A DNA stretch of 64,000 bases from Reichenbachiella carrageenanivorans (GCF_025639805.1 NZ_CP106735.1:994001-1058000); one strand, 5' to 3'. Positions 16,752 to 26,667 are shown, counted from the stretch's first letter. Translations and numbers: made by a program. The notes: a model not told the origin generated them from the sequence alone.

Positions 16752-19568
16752 TCAATGCGCCTCTAGCCAGTTGGTGCCAGTCCCCATACCTACTTCCATA
16801 GGCACATCAATAGGCAGTGCGTTTTTCATCAATTCTTCCACTTTGATTTTAAGCAAATCCAGTTCATCCTTGTGCGCATCGAAAACCAATTCATCATGAA
16901 CCTGCATGATCATTTTGGACTTTAGTTTTTCCTTTTTCATCCAATCGTGGATGTTGATCATCGCTACTTTGATGATGTCCGCCGCACTACCCTGTATGGG
17001 AGCATTCACGGCATTTCGCTCTGCAAATCCACGGACGGTCGCATTGCGAGAATTGATGTCTCGTAGGTAGCGGCGACGCCCCAAGAGCGTCTCCACATAC
17101 TCGTGTTCTTTGGCAAAATTGACCTGGTCATCCATGTATCGCTTGATATTCGGGAACTGCGTGAAATACGAATCGATAATCTCCGCAGCCTCAGTCCGAG
17201 AAATCCCAATATTTTGCGACAACCCGAAAGCCGAAATACCATAGATCAACCCAAAGTTGACCTCCTTGGCCTTGCGGCGAATATCTGTCGTCATCTCTGC
17301 CATCGGCACATCAAACACCTTAGACGCTGTGGTAGCGTGAATGTCTTGCCCGTCCTTGAAGGCCTGTATCATACTTTCGTCTTTGGCGAAAGCCGCAATG
17401 ATCCGCAACTCGATTTGCGAATAATCCGCCGCAAAAATCGTGTAGTCATTGCCTCTCGGCACAAATGCCTTTCGAATCTCTCGCCCCTTAGCCGTTCGGA
17501 TCGGAATGTTTTGCAGGTTGGGATTGTTGGAGCTTAACCGACCTGTGGCTGCTACTGCTTGACGATAGTCGGTATGAATCAGCCCATCTTTTTGGCTAAT
17601 CAGCAAGGGTAAAGCGTCCACATAGGTCGACTTCAGTTTTTGATATTCTCTAAATTCTAAGATGCGCTCGGCGATCTCATGTTCAGGTGCCAACTTCGAT
17701 AGGATTTCTTCACCCGTAGCATATTGTCCTGTTTTAGTCTTCTTAGGCTTTTCTATCAGCTGCATTTTATCAAACAGCACTTCGCCCATTTGCTTTGGCG
17801 AATTGATGTTGAACTCTTGACCAGCCAATTCAAATATTTTTTCTTGTGCAATTGCACTCAGGTCGTTGAGCTCTTTGGACATCACGCCGAGTACGTCCGT
17901 ATCGATTTTCACACCTGCGTACTCTACATCAGCTAGCACAATACTGAGCGGTTCCTCTACTTCATGAAGCAATTTTCCAAGTCCTTTTTCTTCAATTTCT
18001 GCTGCCAGTTTATGTTTGAGCTGGAGTGTGATATCGGCATCCTCAGCAGCATAGGCGACCACCTGAGTCACAGCGATATCACGCATATTCTTTTGTGCCT
18101 TACCCTTGCCTATCAGGTCTTCTATGGGTATAGCCGTATAATTCAGATAGTTTTCGGCGAGTACATCCATTTTGTGCCTCGACTCTGGGTCTATCAAATA
18201 ATGCGCAAGCATGGTGTCAAACATTTTGCCTTTCACTTCTATCCCGTAGTTTTTCATGACCTGAATATCGTACTTCAGGTTCTGGCCTACTTTTCTGATG
18301 CTGTCGTTTTCTAATACAGATCGAAATTCCTCGGCGATGGCTTGCGCCTCCTTCTGATCCGCTGGGAATGGCACATAATATGCCTCGCCCGCTACGTAAG
18401 CAAAAGCGATTCCGACTAGTTCTGCTTCTTCAGGGTTGATGCTCGTGGTTTCGGTATCAAAACAGTATTCCTCTTGGAGAGAAAGGTATTTTACCAGTGA
18501 TTTTCTAAGCTCAGGCGTGTCTACACAATGGTACTCATGCTTGTGGCTTTTGGCATTTTTCTTTTCTACTACTATGATGGCGGCCTCACTGTCCGCTTGA
18601 GGGTCGCCAAAAAGACCGAGCTGAGATGGTGCCGCTGCGGGCTTCTTTGCTACTGTCTTGGTAGTGGCCGTAGGTGCTGGTGCTTCTACGGTGTCGAAGA
18701 TTCGCTTGAGCATGGTTCTAAACTCCAACTCGTCGAATAGTTCTCTGACCTTGGCCTCATTGGGTTCGCAATGCACCAAATCTTCTTCTTCAAATGCAAT
18801 GGGCACATCCAATTTGATGGTCGCTAGCTCTTTAGACAAGATGCCCTGTTGACCAAATTCCTCCACCTTTTCTTTCATCTTGCCTTTCAGGTCGGCGGTG
18901 TTTTCAAGCAGACCTTCTATCGTGCCATAGGCTTGCAAAAACTTGATGGCCGTCTTCTTACCCACCCCAGGTATGCCCGGGATGTTATCGGCCGCATCGC
19001 CTTCTAGCCCCAAGATATCACGGACTTGATCTACATTTTCGATTTCGAACTTGGCCAATACTTCGGAGACACCCAACACATCTACACCATTACCCATATA
19101 AGCGGGTTTGTAGAGGTATATATGTTCCTCCACCAGCTGAGCATAGTCCTTGTCTGGCGTCATCATAAATACCTCAAAGCCTTTGCGTGCTGCTGCTTTT
19201 GCCAAGGTACCGATCACGTCATCCGCCTCAAATCCATCCATCTGTAGGATAGGGATATTAAAGGCTTTCAAAATGTCTTTGATGATCGGAGTGGCTGTAC
19301 GAATGTCTTCTGGGGTTTCTTCCCTGTGTGCTTTATACTCTGGAAATTGAACATGTCTAAAAGTAGGCGCACTGGTATCGAACGCCACACCGATATGTGT
19401 TGGCTTTTCTTTTTTGAGTATTTCTAATAAAGAATTGACAAACCCAAAAACGGCACTAGTATTCATGCCTTTCGAGTTGATTCTTGGGTTTTTGCTAAAC
19501 GCAAAATGGGCGCGATAGATCAGGGCAAAGGCATCTAGCAGGAATAATTTCTTCTCAGGTTTACTCAT
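16752..19568 (-). CDS. polA: DNA polymerase I
   Basis: A 938-residue enzyme for Okazaki fragment maturation and repair synthesis. The start at 19568 (MSKPEKKLFLLDAFALIYRA) fits the family; an in-frame ATG at 19628 adds 20 unlikely residues. Domains: 5'-3' exonuclease (1-300; PDKDYAQLV, GDAADNIPGIPGVGKKTA); 3'-5' exonuclease (about 355-540) with YCFDTETTS retaining the DxE metal ligands, so proofreading is probably active; and polymerase (about 560-938) with motif A DYSQIELRI, motif B RRKAKEVNFGLIYG and motif C QVHDELVFD. All catalytic acids are present. A weak hairpin (CCTGT/ACAGG) followed by CTTTTC lies at its end. Confidence 0.97.
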   Translation of the reverse strand: MSKPEKKLFLLDAFALIYRAHFAFSKNPRINSKGMNTSAVFGFVNSLLEILKKEKPTHIGVAFDTSAPTFRHVQFPEYKAHREETPEDIRTATPIIKDILKAFNIPILQMDGFEADDVIGTLAKAAARKGFEVFMMTPDKDYAQLVEEHIYLYKPAYMGNGVDVLGVSEVLAKFEIENVDQVRDILGLEGDAADNIPGIPGVGKKTAIKFLQAYGTIEGLLENTADLKGKMKEKVEEFGQQGILSKELATIKLDVPIAFEEEDLVHCEPNEAKVRELFDELEFRTMLKRIFDTVEAPAPTATTKTVAKKPAAAPSQLGLFGDPQADSEAAIIVVEKKNAKSHKHEYHCVDTPELRKSLVKYLSLQEEYCFDTETTSINPEEAELVGIAFAYVAGEAYYVPFPADQKEAQAIAEEFRSVLENDSIRKVGQNLKYDIQVMKNYGIEVKGKMFDTMLAHYLIDPESRHKMDVLAENYLNYTAIPIEDLIGKGKAQKNMRDIAVTQVVAYAAEDADITLQLKHKLAAEIEEKGLGKLLHEVEEPLSIVLADVEYAGVKIDTDVLGVMSKELNDLSAIAQEKIFELAGQEFNINSPKQMGEVLFDKMQLIEKPKKTKTGQYATGEEILSKLAPEHEIAERILEFREYQKLKSTYVDALPLLISQKDGLIHTDYRQAVAATGRLSSNNPNLQNIPIRTAKGREIRKAFVPRGNDYTIFAADYSQIELRIIAAFAKDESMIQAFKDGQDIHATTASKVFDVPMAEMTTDIRRKAKEVNFGLIYGISAFGLSQNIGISRTEAAEIIDSYFTQFPNIKRYMDDQVNFAKEHEYVETLLGRRRYLRDINSRNATVRGFAERNAVNAPIQGSAADIIKVAMINIHDWMKKEKLKSKMIMQVHDELVFDAHKDELDLLKIKVEELMKNALPIDVPMEVGMGTGTNWLEAH

Positions 19569-19695
19569 GCGAGTAAAGGTAAGAAAATGATTAAAAGATT
19601 GTTTAAATGATACCACTTTACATTCCAAAATAGTGGTAGGCCAACTAGCAAAGAATTAGCTTTTTTTAAATAGAAAAGATAAACCAAACAACAGG

Positions 19696-20157
19696 CTACT
19701 GTCCACTCAGGTTTAGAAAAGGAAGAAGATGCCCAGCGAATTTTACCGCCCACGTCATGGGATAACCCCAAAATATGCTACTGATCCACATATACTTAAA
19801 AATGTCTTTTTTCCTTCCGCCAAAAGCATTGACCAGGATCGCACCACCTAGTGGAGACAAGAGCACTGGCGTAAGAAACGACAGACCTGCTACACCGTAT
19901 TTAAGCCACATCTCCACATACTTCCGGTTCTTTTTTGTGAAGACCTTTTTGTCTCTTGATCGAAATACACGCTGACTAAAATGTCTAATATGCGTACCAA
20001 AATAAGTAAACAAATACACAGTGGTCATCATCCCTAAAATGGTAAGTGTACCCGTAAAGAAAACACTATAGCCAAACGAAGCGCCAAACACTGGTCCAAA
20101 CACAAACTTGACACCACTTGAACTATATATTAAAAGGTACTTAAGGAACTCCTCCAC
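19696..20157 (-). CDS. Small polytopic membrane protein of unknown function
   Basis: A 153-residue protein with about four hydrophobic segments: residues about 8-25, 30-52, 88-112 and 122-140. A very basic loop, QRVFRSRDKKVFTKKNRKY, separates the two halves and should face the cytoplasm. The start is GTG at 20157. A conserved-looking segment, GVAGLSFLTPVLLSPLGGAI, is reminiscent of small export or DedA/SNARE-type membrane proteins, but the match is too weak to name. It is divergent from the M42 peptidase gene. Confidence 0.6.
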   Translation of the reverse strand: MEEFLKYLLIYSSSGVKFVFGPVFGASFGYSVFFTGTLTILGMMTTVYLFTYFGTHIRHFSQRVFRSRDKKVFTKKNRKYVEMWLKYGVAGLSFLTPVLLSPLGGAILVNAFGGRKKDIFKYMWISSIFWGYPMTWAVKFAGHLLPFLNLSGQ

Positions 20158-20260
20158 TATGATTTTTTAGAAATGAGCGGTAAAATTACTTGGCTTGCTT
20201 ATAAATAGACTAAAATCTATGAGTTTTGTGGTTCTTAATTTTTTTAAACAAAGTGAATCT

Positions 20261-21184
20261 ATGCAATCTACTGATGTAGCATTACTAAAAACGCTATGTG
20301 GCATATTTGCCCCTTCGGGCAATGAGTCGAGTCTAACCACCTATCTCATAGACTATGTAAATGAGCACAAGGCCACATGGAAAGTACAACCAGAGCTGAT
20401 CTATGGCGATGAATTTCAAGATTGTCTAATATTGAAATTTGGCCAGCCGAAAACAGCCATCTTTGCACACTTAGATTCTATTGGATTCACCGTGCGCTAC
20501 GAAAATCAGCTCGTACCTATTGGTGGCCCCGAAACAGAAACAGGCTATATACTCGTAGGTCAAGATAGTATGGGGCCCATTGAGTGCAAACTAAAAGATG
20601 AAGACGGGCATCTATTTTATGATTTTGGTCGTGGCATAGAGTCGGGTACAGATTTGGTATTCAAATCTGATTTTAGGGAAACCAAAGACTATGTACAATC
20701 CTGCTATATGGACAATCGACTGGGTGTGTACAACGCTCTGAAAGTAGCCGAAACACTAGAAAATGGCCTTATCATATTCTCTTGCTGGGAAGAGCATGGC
20801 GGTGGCACCGTACCATTTCTGTGCAAATGGATGTATGAAAATCATCAAATCAAACAAGCACTAGTTTCCGATATTACCTGGATCACAGAAGGGGTCACTC
20901 ATGGCAATGGCGTAGCGATTTCGCTCAGAGACATGAGCATCCCTCGACGAGAATATGTAGATAAAATAGTAGCTTTAGCAGATGCCTCTGGTATAAACTA
21001 TCAAATCGAAGTAGAGCGAAGTGGTGGTAGCGATGGTCGAGAGATTCAGCTTTCTCCCTATCCGATCGACTGGTGCTTTGTAGGTGCTCCCGAGGATAAT
21101 GTGCACTCGCCAGACGAAATCGTACACAAGGCTGACATCGATGCCATGGTAAGCCTATACCAATACTTGATGAAAAACCTATGA
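20261..21184 (+). CDS. M42 family metallopeptidase (aminopeptidase-like)
   Basis: A 307-residue cytosolic zinc peptidase from ATG 20261 (MQSTDVALLKTL); a TTG at 20195 would add an unlikely hydrophobic tail. The di-zinc site motifs appear in order: APSGNES; FAHLDSIGF (His, Asp); CYMDNRLGV (bridging Asp); CWEEHGGG (general base and ligand Glu pair); VSDITW (ligand Asp); and VHSPDEIV (ligand His). This pattern is M42/M20-like, closest to M42 glutamyl or tetrahedral aminopeptidases. Its stop overlaps the start of hpt (ATGA), so the two genes are translationally coupled. Confidence 0.85.
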   Translation: MQSTDVALLKTLCGIFAPSGNESSLTTYLIDYVNEHKATWKVQPELIYGDEFQDCLILKFGQPKTAIFAHLDSIGFTVRYENQLVPIGGPETETGYILVGQDSMGPIECKLKDEDGHLFYDFGRGIESGTDLVFKSDFRETKDYVQSCYMDNRLGVYNALKVAETLENGLIIFSCWEEHGGGTVPFLCKWMYENHQIKQALVSDITWITEGVTHGNGVAISLRDMSIPRREYVDKIVALADASGINYQIEVERSGGSDGREIQLSPYPIDWCFVGAPEDNVHSPDEIVHKADIDAMVSLYQYLMKNL

Positions 21185-21717
21185 TACAAATAAGAGACCA
21201 ACGCTTTGAGAAATTTTTGTCTAACGAAGAAATCCAAACTTGCATAAAAGAACTGGCGCAGAAAATAGACCAAGATTACAAAAACAAAGCATTGGTGATC
21301 TTGGGAATTTTGAATGGTTCGTTCCTATTTGTAGCCGACTTGGTCAAATACCTAACCATAGATCCCGAAATCAGCTTCCTCAAATTTGCCTCTTATGAAG
21401 GCACCTCCTCCTCTGGGCAAGTACATGACCTCATCGGCATCAATGAAAATCTAGCGGACAAGCATCTACTAATAGTGGAAGATATCGTCGATAGCGGCAC
21501 CACACTGGCGCACATCATGGCTATTCTGCAAGACAAAAAAGCGGCTTCGATTGAAACAGCCACACTGTTTTTCAAACCAGAAGCCTATCAGCAAACGATC
21601 CCCCTTCGCTATATAGGCAAGGAGATTCCCAATCTATTCGTAGTAGGCTATGGGATGGACTACTTGGGCAAAGGTCGATCGCTGACGGAACTCTATCAAT
21701 TGAAAAAACCTGATTGA
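21181..21717 (+). CDS. hpt: Hypoxanthine phosphoribosyltransferase
   Basis: A 178-residue cytosolic purine-salvage enzyme that converts hypoxanthine or guanine plus PRPP to IMP or GMP. The PRPP-binding motif LLIVEDIVDSGTT (about residues 98-110) is intact, with the acidic pair and the following loop. GILNGSFLFVADLV near the N-terminus is the family's pyrophosphate-loop region. The ATG overlaps the stop of the M42 peptidase by four bases (ATGA). adk follows after 111 bp with its own promoter-like box, so the purine theme continues without a strict operon. Confidence 0.95.
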   Translation: MIQIRDQRFEKFLSNEEIQTCIKELAQKIDQDYKNKALVILGILNGSFLFVADLVKYLTIDPEISFLKFASYEGTSSSGQVHDLIGINENLADKHLLIVEDIVDSGTTLAHIMAILQDKKAASIETATLFFKPEAYQQTIPLRYIGKEIPNLFVVGYGMDYLGKGRSLTELYQLKKPD

Positions 21718-21776
21718 TTCACTATTTATCAACAAGAACTGCAAAAAAGGAACAACAGGCAGCTTAATTAATTTAT

Positions 21777-21784
21777 TATATTTG
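21777..21784 (+). promoter_or_regulatory. Candidate -7 box of adk
   Basis: TATATTTG is an exact TAnnTTTG match within a very AT-rich stretch. It predicts transcription from about 21789 and a 40-nt leader. Confidence 0.5.
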
Positions 21785-21828
21785 CCCCTTTTATACGAAT
21801 AGTAATCATACTCACTAATATATAAAAC

Positions 21829-22401
21829 ATGCTAAACATCGTATTATTCGGCCCTCCCGGTGCAGGAAAAGGCACGCAGAGTGAAAAAATAATAGAGCAA
21901 TACAAACTGGTACATCTCTCTACAGGAGACCTGTTTCGCAAGCATTTGGGCGAAGGAACTGAACTTGGAAAACTGGCTCAGAAATACATGGACGAAGGCA
22001 ATTTGGTGCCAGACAAAGTGGTGATCGATATGGTCAAAGACAAAATCGCTACCACAATAGATCCACAAGGGTTTATCTTCGATGGATTCCCTCGTACGGT
22101 TGCACAAGCAGTAGCCTTAGAGGATATGCTCAACGAATTTGACACTTCTATCAGCGGAATGATCGCTTTGGAAGTACCAGACGAAGAACTAAAAACACGA
22201 TTGCTCGAAAGAGGTAAAACTTCTGGTCGAACTGATGATCAGGACGAAAGCAAAATCAACAACAGAATTCAGGTATATAAAAACGAAACGTTACCAGTAG
22301 CTGAGTTTTACGAAAAGCAGGGCAAATACAACAAAATACAAGGAGTAGGCGCTATCGAAGAAATCTACTTGGCCATTCGCCGAGTGATGGACGGGCTGTA
22401 A
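21829..22401 (+). CDS. adk: Adenylate kinase
   Basis: A 190-residue cytosolic enzyme that interconverts ATP + AMP and 2 ADP. The P-loop GPPGAGKGTQ lies at residues 6-15, followed by the AMP-binding motif STGDLFRKH and FIFDGFPRT. It is the short form: the segment ERGKTSGRTDDQDESK replaces the long zinc-type LID domain and has no cysteines, as in most Bacteroidota. A rho-independent terminator follows 26 bp after the stop. Confidence 0.97.
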   Translation: MLNIVLFGPPGAGKGTQSEKIIEQYKLVHLSTGDLFRKHLGEGTELGKLAQKYMDEGNLVPDKVVIDMVKDKIATTIDPQGFIFDGFPRTVAQAVALEDMLNEFDTSISGMIALEVPDEELKTRLLERGKTSGRTDDQDESKINNRIQVYKNETLPVAEFYEKQGKYNKIQGVGAIEEIYLAIRRVMDGL

Positions 22402-22427
22402 GCTGAAAATCAACAAACTTATATATA

Positions 22428-22472
22428 AATGGCAAAACCCTAAGCAGTTGCTTTTGGGTCTTGCCATTTTTT
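22428..22472 (+). terminator. Rho-independent terminator of adk
   Basis: AATGGCAA (22428-22435) pairs with TTGCCATT (22461-22468), extended by ACCC/GGGT after one mismatch, and is followed by T6. Confidence 0.75.
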
Positions 22473-22598
22473 ATTTGGGGCTATAAATCACAATAACGTA
22501 TTTAATCCGCTCATCTCCCAACAACAGACCGAACTGCGAGCTATACTGGCTCCTTAGCATTTCTGCGATCAGTAGAGGTTTACGTTACAAGAACAATG

Positions 22599-22606
22599 TA
22601 CTTTTG
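22599..22606 (+). promoter_or_regulatory. Candidate -7 box of obg
   Basis: TACTTTTG matches TAnnTTTG. It gives a predicted leader of about 87 nt, which contains a small CGGC/GCCG inverted repeat. Confidence 0.4.
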
Positions 22607-22697
22607 CCACTTCGACGGCAGCGATTCGCCGAAACGGAGAAATTCATTCGACTACGATTAGACCTCTCCTACGTATGACATCTAAATAAAATATAAA

Positions 22698-23690
22698 GTG
22701 GCATCTACTAACTTCATTGATCATGTAAGGTTTTGTTCTCGTTCGGGAAATGGCGGACCAGGCTCCGTTCACTTTCGGAGAGAAAAACACGTCCCCAAAG
22801 GAGGACCCGACGGCGGCAATGGTGGGCGTGGTGGACACATTATCCTAAGAGGCAATCGCCAGCTATGGACACTCCTCCACTTGCGCTATAAAAAGCACGC
22901 CATCGCTGAGGATGGGAAACCTGGAGAAGGCGGCAATCGAAGCGGCTCAGAAGGCAAAGATATCATACTAGAAGTGCCACTAGGCACGATAGCCAAAGAT
23001 GCCGAAACAGGAGAAACCAGAGTAGAAATTCTAGAAGATGGACAAGAAATCATCCTTACCCCAGGTGGTCGAGGAGGTCTAGGCAACGACAATTTTAAAA
23101 CAGCTACCAACCAAACCCCACACTATGCCCAACCTGGAGAAGATGGCATAGAAGAATGGATCGTGCTTGAACTAAAAGTACTTGCAGATGTAGGACTTGT
23201 GGGTTTCCCAAACGCAGGAAAATCTACACTACTGTCTGTCTTGTCCGAAGCCAAACCAGAAATTGCCAATTATCCATTTACAACGTTGGTTCCTAATTTA
23301 GGCGTGGTTGCCTATCGCGATCACAAATCATTCGTGATGGCAGATATACCTGGAATCATCGAAGGGGCAGCAGAAGGCAAAGGATTAGGCATCCGGTTTT
23401 TGCGACACATAGAAAGAAATTCCATCCTGCTTTTCATGGTCCCTGCCGATGCAGACGACATAAGAAAAGAATACGAAATTCTACTCAAAGAACTCACCAA
23501 GTACAACCCCGAACTACTAGACAAACAAAGGATGCTAGCCATCACCAAATCGGATATGCTCGACGATGAGCTCATGGAAGAAATGAAAAAAGAAGTTCCC
23601 ACAGAGCTCCCCTCCATATTTATCTCTAGTGTGGCTCAAAAAAACCTCGACCCACTAAAAGATATGATCTGGCAAAGTATCAATGCTTAA
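22698..23690 (+). CDS. obg: GTPase Obg/CgtA
   Basis: A 330-residue ribosome-assembly and stress GTPase. The Gly-rich Obg fold occupies about residues 1-158 ([29 protein letters not shown]). The G domain follows, with G1 GFPNAGKST, switch I YPFTT and G3 [11 protein letters not shown]4 is the TKSD motif. No C-terminal OCT domain is present, as is usual in this phylum. The start is GTG at 22698 ([10 protein letters not shown]); no upstream ATG fits. The gene is monocistronic by spacing, with inverted repeats between it and grpE. Confidence 0.95.
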   Translation: MASTNFIDHVRFCSRSGNGGPGSVHFRREKHVPKGGPDGGNGGRGGHIILRGNRQLWTLLHLRYKKHAIAEDGKPGEGGNRSGSEGKDIILEVPLGTIAKDAETGETRVEILEDGQEIILTPGGRGGLGNDNFKTATNQTPHYAQPGEDGIEEWIVLELKVLADVGLVGFPNAGKSTLLSVLSEAKPEIANYPFTTLVPNLGVVAYRDHKSFVMADIPGIIEGAAEGKGLGIRFLRHIERNSILLFMVPADADDIRKEYEILLKELTKYNPELLDKQRMLAITKSDMLDDELMEEMKKEVPTELPSIFISSVAQKNLDPLKDMIWQSINA

Positions 23691-23723
23691 CCTGACAGCA
23701 TTTATTTATAAATAAAAAAATTA

Positions 23724-23746
23724 GGACAATCTGTCACAGATTGTCC
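23724..23746. promoter_or_regulatory. 23-bp perfect palindrome upstream of grpE
   Basis: GGACAATCTGT-C-ACAGATTGTCC is perfect over 11 bp per arm. It is preceded on the plus strand by A7, so it reads as a terminator only on the minus strand, where no gene needs one. A second inverted repeat, CCATTGG (23745-23751) with CCAATGG (23768-23774), follows at once. It could be an operator for grpE-dnaJ or a hairpin at the obg 3' end. It is not a CIRCE element. Confidence 0.5.
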
Positions 23747-23795
23747 ATTGGCAAAGTAATTGTCAAACCAATGGGGCATTTAATTGTGAAGACAA

Positions 23796-24374
23796 ATGGC
23801 AAAAAACAATAAAAAAGCTGACAAGAAGTCGGAAGAGACAGTAGTGGAAGAACCACAAATAAATAACGAGGAGAACACTGTCGAAAATGAAGAGACTAAG
23901 GAAGAACCAAAGGAGGAATTAAGTGCCGAAGAAAAACTTCAGGCCGAGGTGAGCGAATCGAAAGACAAATACCTGAGATTATATTCTGAATTTGAAAACT
24001 TTAGAAGAAGAACTTCAAAAGAGAAATTAGAATTGATTAGTTCGGCCAATGAAAGCCTACTACAAGCACTATTACCTGTATTAGACGATTTCGAAAGAGC
24101 TGAACAATCGATAACTGAAGAAGCAGATATCAAATCTGTAAAAGAAGGTGTCGACTTGATTTACAACAAGTTTAAAAGTATCCTTGAGCAAAAAGGAATT
24201 AAAAAAATCGAAGCCGACAAAGGTTCCGAATTTGATGTAGAGTATCACGAAGCTATCACACAAATCCCTGCGCCAGAAGAGTCGCTAAAAGGTAAGATTG
24301 TGGATGTAGTAGAAAAGGGCTACCAGCTCAATGACAAAGTGATCAGATTTGCGAAAGTGGTAACCGGAGCATAA
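23796..24374 (+). CDS. grpE: Nucleotide exchange factor GrpE
   Basis: A 192-residue co-chaperone that releases ADP from DnaK. The first 50 residues are highly acidic and Lys-rich (disordered). A long helix with [19 protein letters not shown] (about 54-72) forms the dimer coiled coil. The C-terminal beta domain includes [10 protein letters not shown] and [18 protein letters not shown], the family signature. dnaJ starts two bases after the stop, so the pair forms an operon. dnaK is not in this window. Confidence 0.95.
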   Translation: MAKNNKKADKKSEETVVEEPQINNEENTVENEETKEEPKEELSAEEKLQAEVSESKDKYLRLYSEFENFRRRTSKEKLELISSANESLLQALLPVLDDFERAEQSITEEADIKSVKEGVDLIYNKFKSILEQKGIKKIEADKGSEFDVEYHEAITQIPAPEESLKGKIVDVVEKGYQLNDKVIRFAKVVTGA

Positions 24375-24376
24375 TT

Positions 24377-25513
24377 ATGGCAAAAAGAGATTATTACGAA
24401 GTACTGGGAGTGTCCAAATCTGCTACAGCAGATGAAATCAAAAAAGCTTATCGCAAGCTGGCAATCAAATATCACCCCGACAAAAACCCAGACGACAAAC
24501 AAGCAGAAGAGAACTTTAAAGAAGCTGCAGAAGCATACGAAGTGCTCAGCGATGCACAGAAAAAGCAGCGCTACGATCAGTTTGGCCATGCCGGTATGGG
24601 CGGAGCCTCTGGTGGAGGTGGATTTGGTGGTGGAGGTATGTCTATGGACGATATCTTCTCTCAGTTTGGAGACATCTTTGGTGGTGGTGGAGGTGGCGGC
24701 AGCCCATTCGATAGCTTCTTCGGAGGTGGAGGAGGTGGTCGTGGCAGAGTTCGCAAAGGCACCAACCTTCGTATTAAACTCAAACTGACACTAGAGGATG
24801 TAGCTCACGGTGTAGAAAAGAAAATCAAAGTAAATCGATTGGTCGTAGCCGACGGAGTTACTTTCAAGACCTGTCAATCTTGTCAAGGAAGCGGTCAGGT
24901 CAAAAAAGTAGTGAATACCATGCTTGGCCAAATGGTGTCGGCCTCTACTTGTCCTACATGTAACGGCGCAGGCCAAAGCATCGACAACAGGCCTAATGGC
25001 GTGGATAGTTCCGGATTGACTTACAAAGAAGAAGTAATCCCTGTGAAAATCCCTGCTGGTGTAGTAGACGGCATGCAGCTCTCTATGTCTGGCAAAGGAA
25101 ACGAAGCCCCAGGAGGTGGCGTACCAGGTGATTTACTGATCGTAGTAGAAGAACAAGAAGGTGATGAACTCAAAAGAGAGGGCAACAATATCGTATTCGA
25201 TCTGTACCTCAACTTTGTAGATGCCGTTTTAGGTACGTCTATAGAAGTGCCTACAATCGACGGCAAAGTGAAGATCAAAATCGAACAGGGCACCCAAAGC
25301 GGTAAAATATTGAGACTGCGAGGCAAAGGCATCAAGGACATCAATGGCTATGGAAAAGGAGACCAGCTCATCCACGTGAATATTTGGACTCCAAAGACGT
25401 TGTCGAAAGATGAAAAGGAAAAGCTCGAAAGTATGAGAGACTCTGACAACTTCACGCCTAACCCTGGCAAAGGAGAAAAAGGCTTTTTTGAAAAGATCAA
25501 GGAATTCTTTTAG
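24377..25513 (+). CDS. dnaJ: Chaperone DnaJ (two-motif zinc domain)
   Basis: A 378-residue Hsp40 that stimulates DnaK and binds clients. The J domain (1-70) has the HPD motif at residues 33-35. A long Gly/Phe-rich region follows (about 75-125). The zinc domain keeps only two CxxCxGxG motifs, CQSCQGSG and CPTCNGAG, instead of four. By position these are the inner pair (zinc centre II); the outer pair is missing. This reduction is common in Bacteroidota. The C-terminal client-binding domains ([13 protein letters not shown]...) are complete. It is cotranscribed with grpE and followed by a strong terminator. Confidence 0.96.
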   Translation: MAKRDYYEVLGVSKSATADEIKKAYRKLAIKYHPDKNPDDKQAEENFKEAAEAYEVLSDAQKKQRYDQFGHAGMGGASGGGGFGGGGMSMDDIFSQFGDIFGGGGGGGSPFDSFFGGGGGGRGRVRKGTNLRIKLKLTLEDVAHGVEKKIKVNRLVVADGVTFKTCQSCQGSGQVKKVVNTMLGQMVSASTCPTCNGAGQSIDNRPNGVDSSGLTYKEEVIPVKIPAGVVDGMQLSMSGKGNEAPGGGVPGDLLIVVEEQEGDELKREGNNIVFDLYLNFVDAVLGTSIEVPTIDGKVKIKIEQGTQSGKILRLRGKGIKDINGYGKGDQLIHVNIWTPKTLSKDEKEKLESMRDSDNFTPNPGKGEKGFFEKIKEFF

Positions 25514-25533
25514 CAGATCAATAGAAGAAGCTC

Positions 25534-25572
25534 AAAGCCTCCTATGAATTCATTTTCATAGGAGGCTTTTTT
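25534..25572 (+). terminator. Rho-independent terminator of grpE-dnaJ
   Basis: AAAGCCTCCTATGAA (25534-25548) pairs perfectly with TTCATAGGAGGCTTT (25555-25569), a 15-bp stem, followed by T6. Confidence 0.85.
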
Positions 25573-25712
25573 ATTCCATTTTGAGATGTCTTCCACAAGA
25601 CATCTCGGGTTTAATTTTTGATTTTAATCTATTACACCTATTTTCGACGCTTGAATTCCGACAATTATCGAAGGAATCCAACCAGAATGATGAAAATTCC
25701 GTACGAAGGGAC

Positions 25713-26603
25713 ATGCTAAGGGTATATTTGGTTGTAATCGCATCATGGATGTGTGGAATAGAAGGGCATTGCCAGCTGAAAAAGTTCTACACCGTAAAAG
25801 ACGAAGCCTCTTTTGATACGATCGCTTTTTCTTTGAAAGCGACCTCTAGTACATGTTTTGTCCACTTAGCCGACAACGAAAACCCTCTCACTATTTACGG
25901 CAATCCTTCGCTCTCAGAAGTCAATCCCACCTTCCATACCAATATAAAAAATAAAACCAACAAGGTCGATCTCCATCTTGAAGACTACAATCAAAAAGGG
26001 CTGAGTCAAGCCATATCATACAGTATGTTTGGCAATGAAAACTCGGAAAAAAATTACTGGAAAGTATTTCTAACCAATCAAAAAATCTATGACTTGGATC
26101 TGAAATATGGAGTAGGCGATGCCTTTGTCAACCTTTCTGATCTGGCCGTATCCAAATTCAAAATAGAATCGGGTAGTGCCAATGTAAAAGTGATCTACGA
26201 TGACCGATCTACAAACAAATGCGCCATGGACACCTTCTATGTAAATGTAGATGTGGGCAATCTTATTACCAAAAATGTAAATAAATCCAACGCCAAAATA
26301 GTAATTGCCGATGTGGGATTTGGCACGGCGGTATTAGATTTTGGAAAGGGTGTAAAAGAACATTGCAAAATTAACGTAAGTGTAGGCGCAGGCAAACTTA
26401 AAATCATACTCCCAGAAAACAACTTCCCTGCGATTGTCTCCTTCAAGAGCTCTCCGCTATGCAACATTGCTTTGGATCAAGGCTTTGAACAAGTATCGGA
26501 TCATGTCTATGTAAATCGTAGCTACTCAGCTGATGCCCCCAACCTGATGGAGTTTAATGTAGATGTAGCCCTAGGAAACATCACATTCGAATATGCGAAG
26601 TAA
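25713..26603 (+). CDS. Secreted protein of unknown function, beta-rich C-terminus
   Basis: 296 residues from ATG 25713, which begins a proper signal peptide (MLRVYLVVIASWMCGIEGHC, then QLKKF). An ATG at 25581 would add 44 residues in front of it and lies at the end of the dnaJ terminator, so it is rejected. The C-terminal half has repeated short strands around VNVDVGNL, VIADVGFG and INVSVGAGKLKI, then FNVDVALGNITFEYAK. These resemble the 'toast-rack' fold of LiaF/DUF4097-type proteins; this is an impression from pattern only. The ABC exporter genes follow 64 bp downstream. Confidence 0.65.
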   Translation: MLRVYLVVIASWMCGIEGHCQLKKFYTVKDEASFDTIAFSLKATSSTCFVHLADNENPLTIYGNPSLSEVNPTFHTNIKNKTNKVDLHLEDYNQKGLSQAISYSMFGNENSEKNYWKVFLTNQKIYDLDLKYGVGDAFVNLSDLAVSKFKIESGSANVKVIYDDRSTNKCAMDTFYVNVDVGNLITKNVNKSNAKIVIADVGFGTAVLDFGKGVKEHCKINVSVGAGKLKIILPENNFPAIVSFKSSPLCNIALDQGFEQVSDHVYVNRSYSADAPNLMEFNVDVALGNITFEYAK

Positions 26604-26667
26604 TCCCCTTTCTGTAATATTTTTCTACCTTTAGCTACCTATGTAGCATCTATCAAAATCCATCAAC

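Noticed and set aside
19569..19628. Upstream ATG of polA that would add 20 residues
   Set aside because: The added residues are not PolA-like, and the downstream ATG gives the family's normal N-terminus.
24432..24788. Plus-strand frame of 118 codons within dnaJ
   Set aside because: It is a shifted-frame shadow of the Gly-rich DnaJ region; the Val/Glu-rich product follows from the GGT/GGA codons.
25581..25712. N-terminal extension of the secreted protein after dnaJ
   Set aside because: It starts within ten bases of the dnaJ terminator T-run and would bury the signal peptide; ATG 25713 is better.
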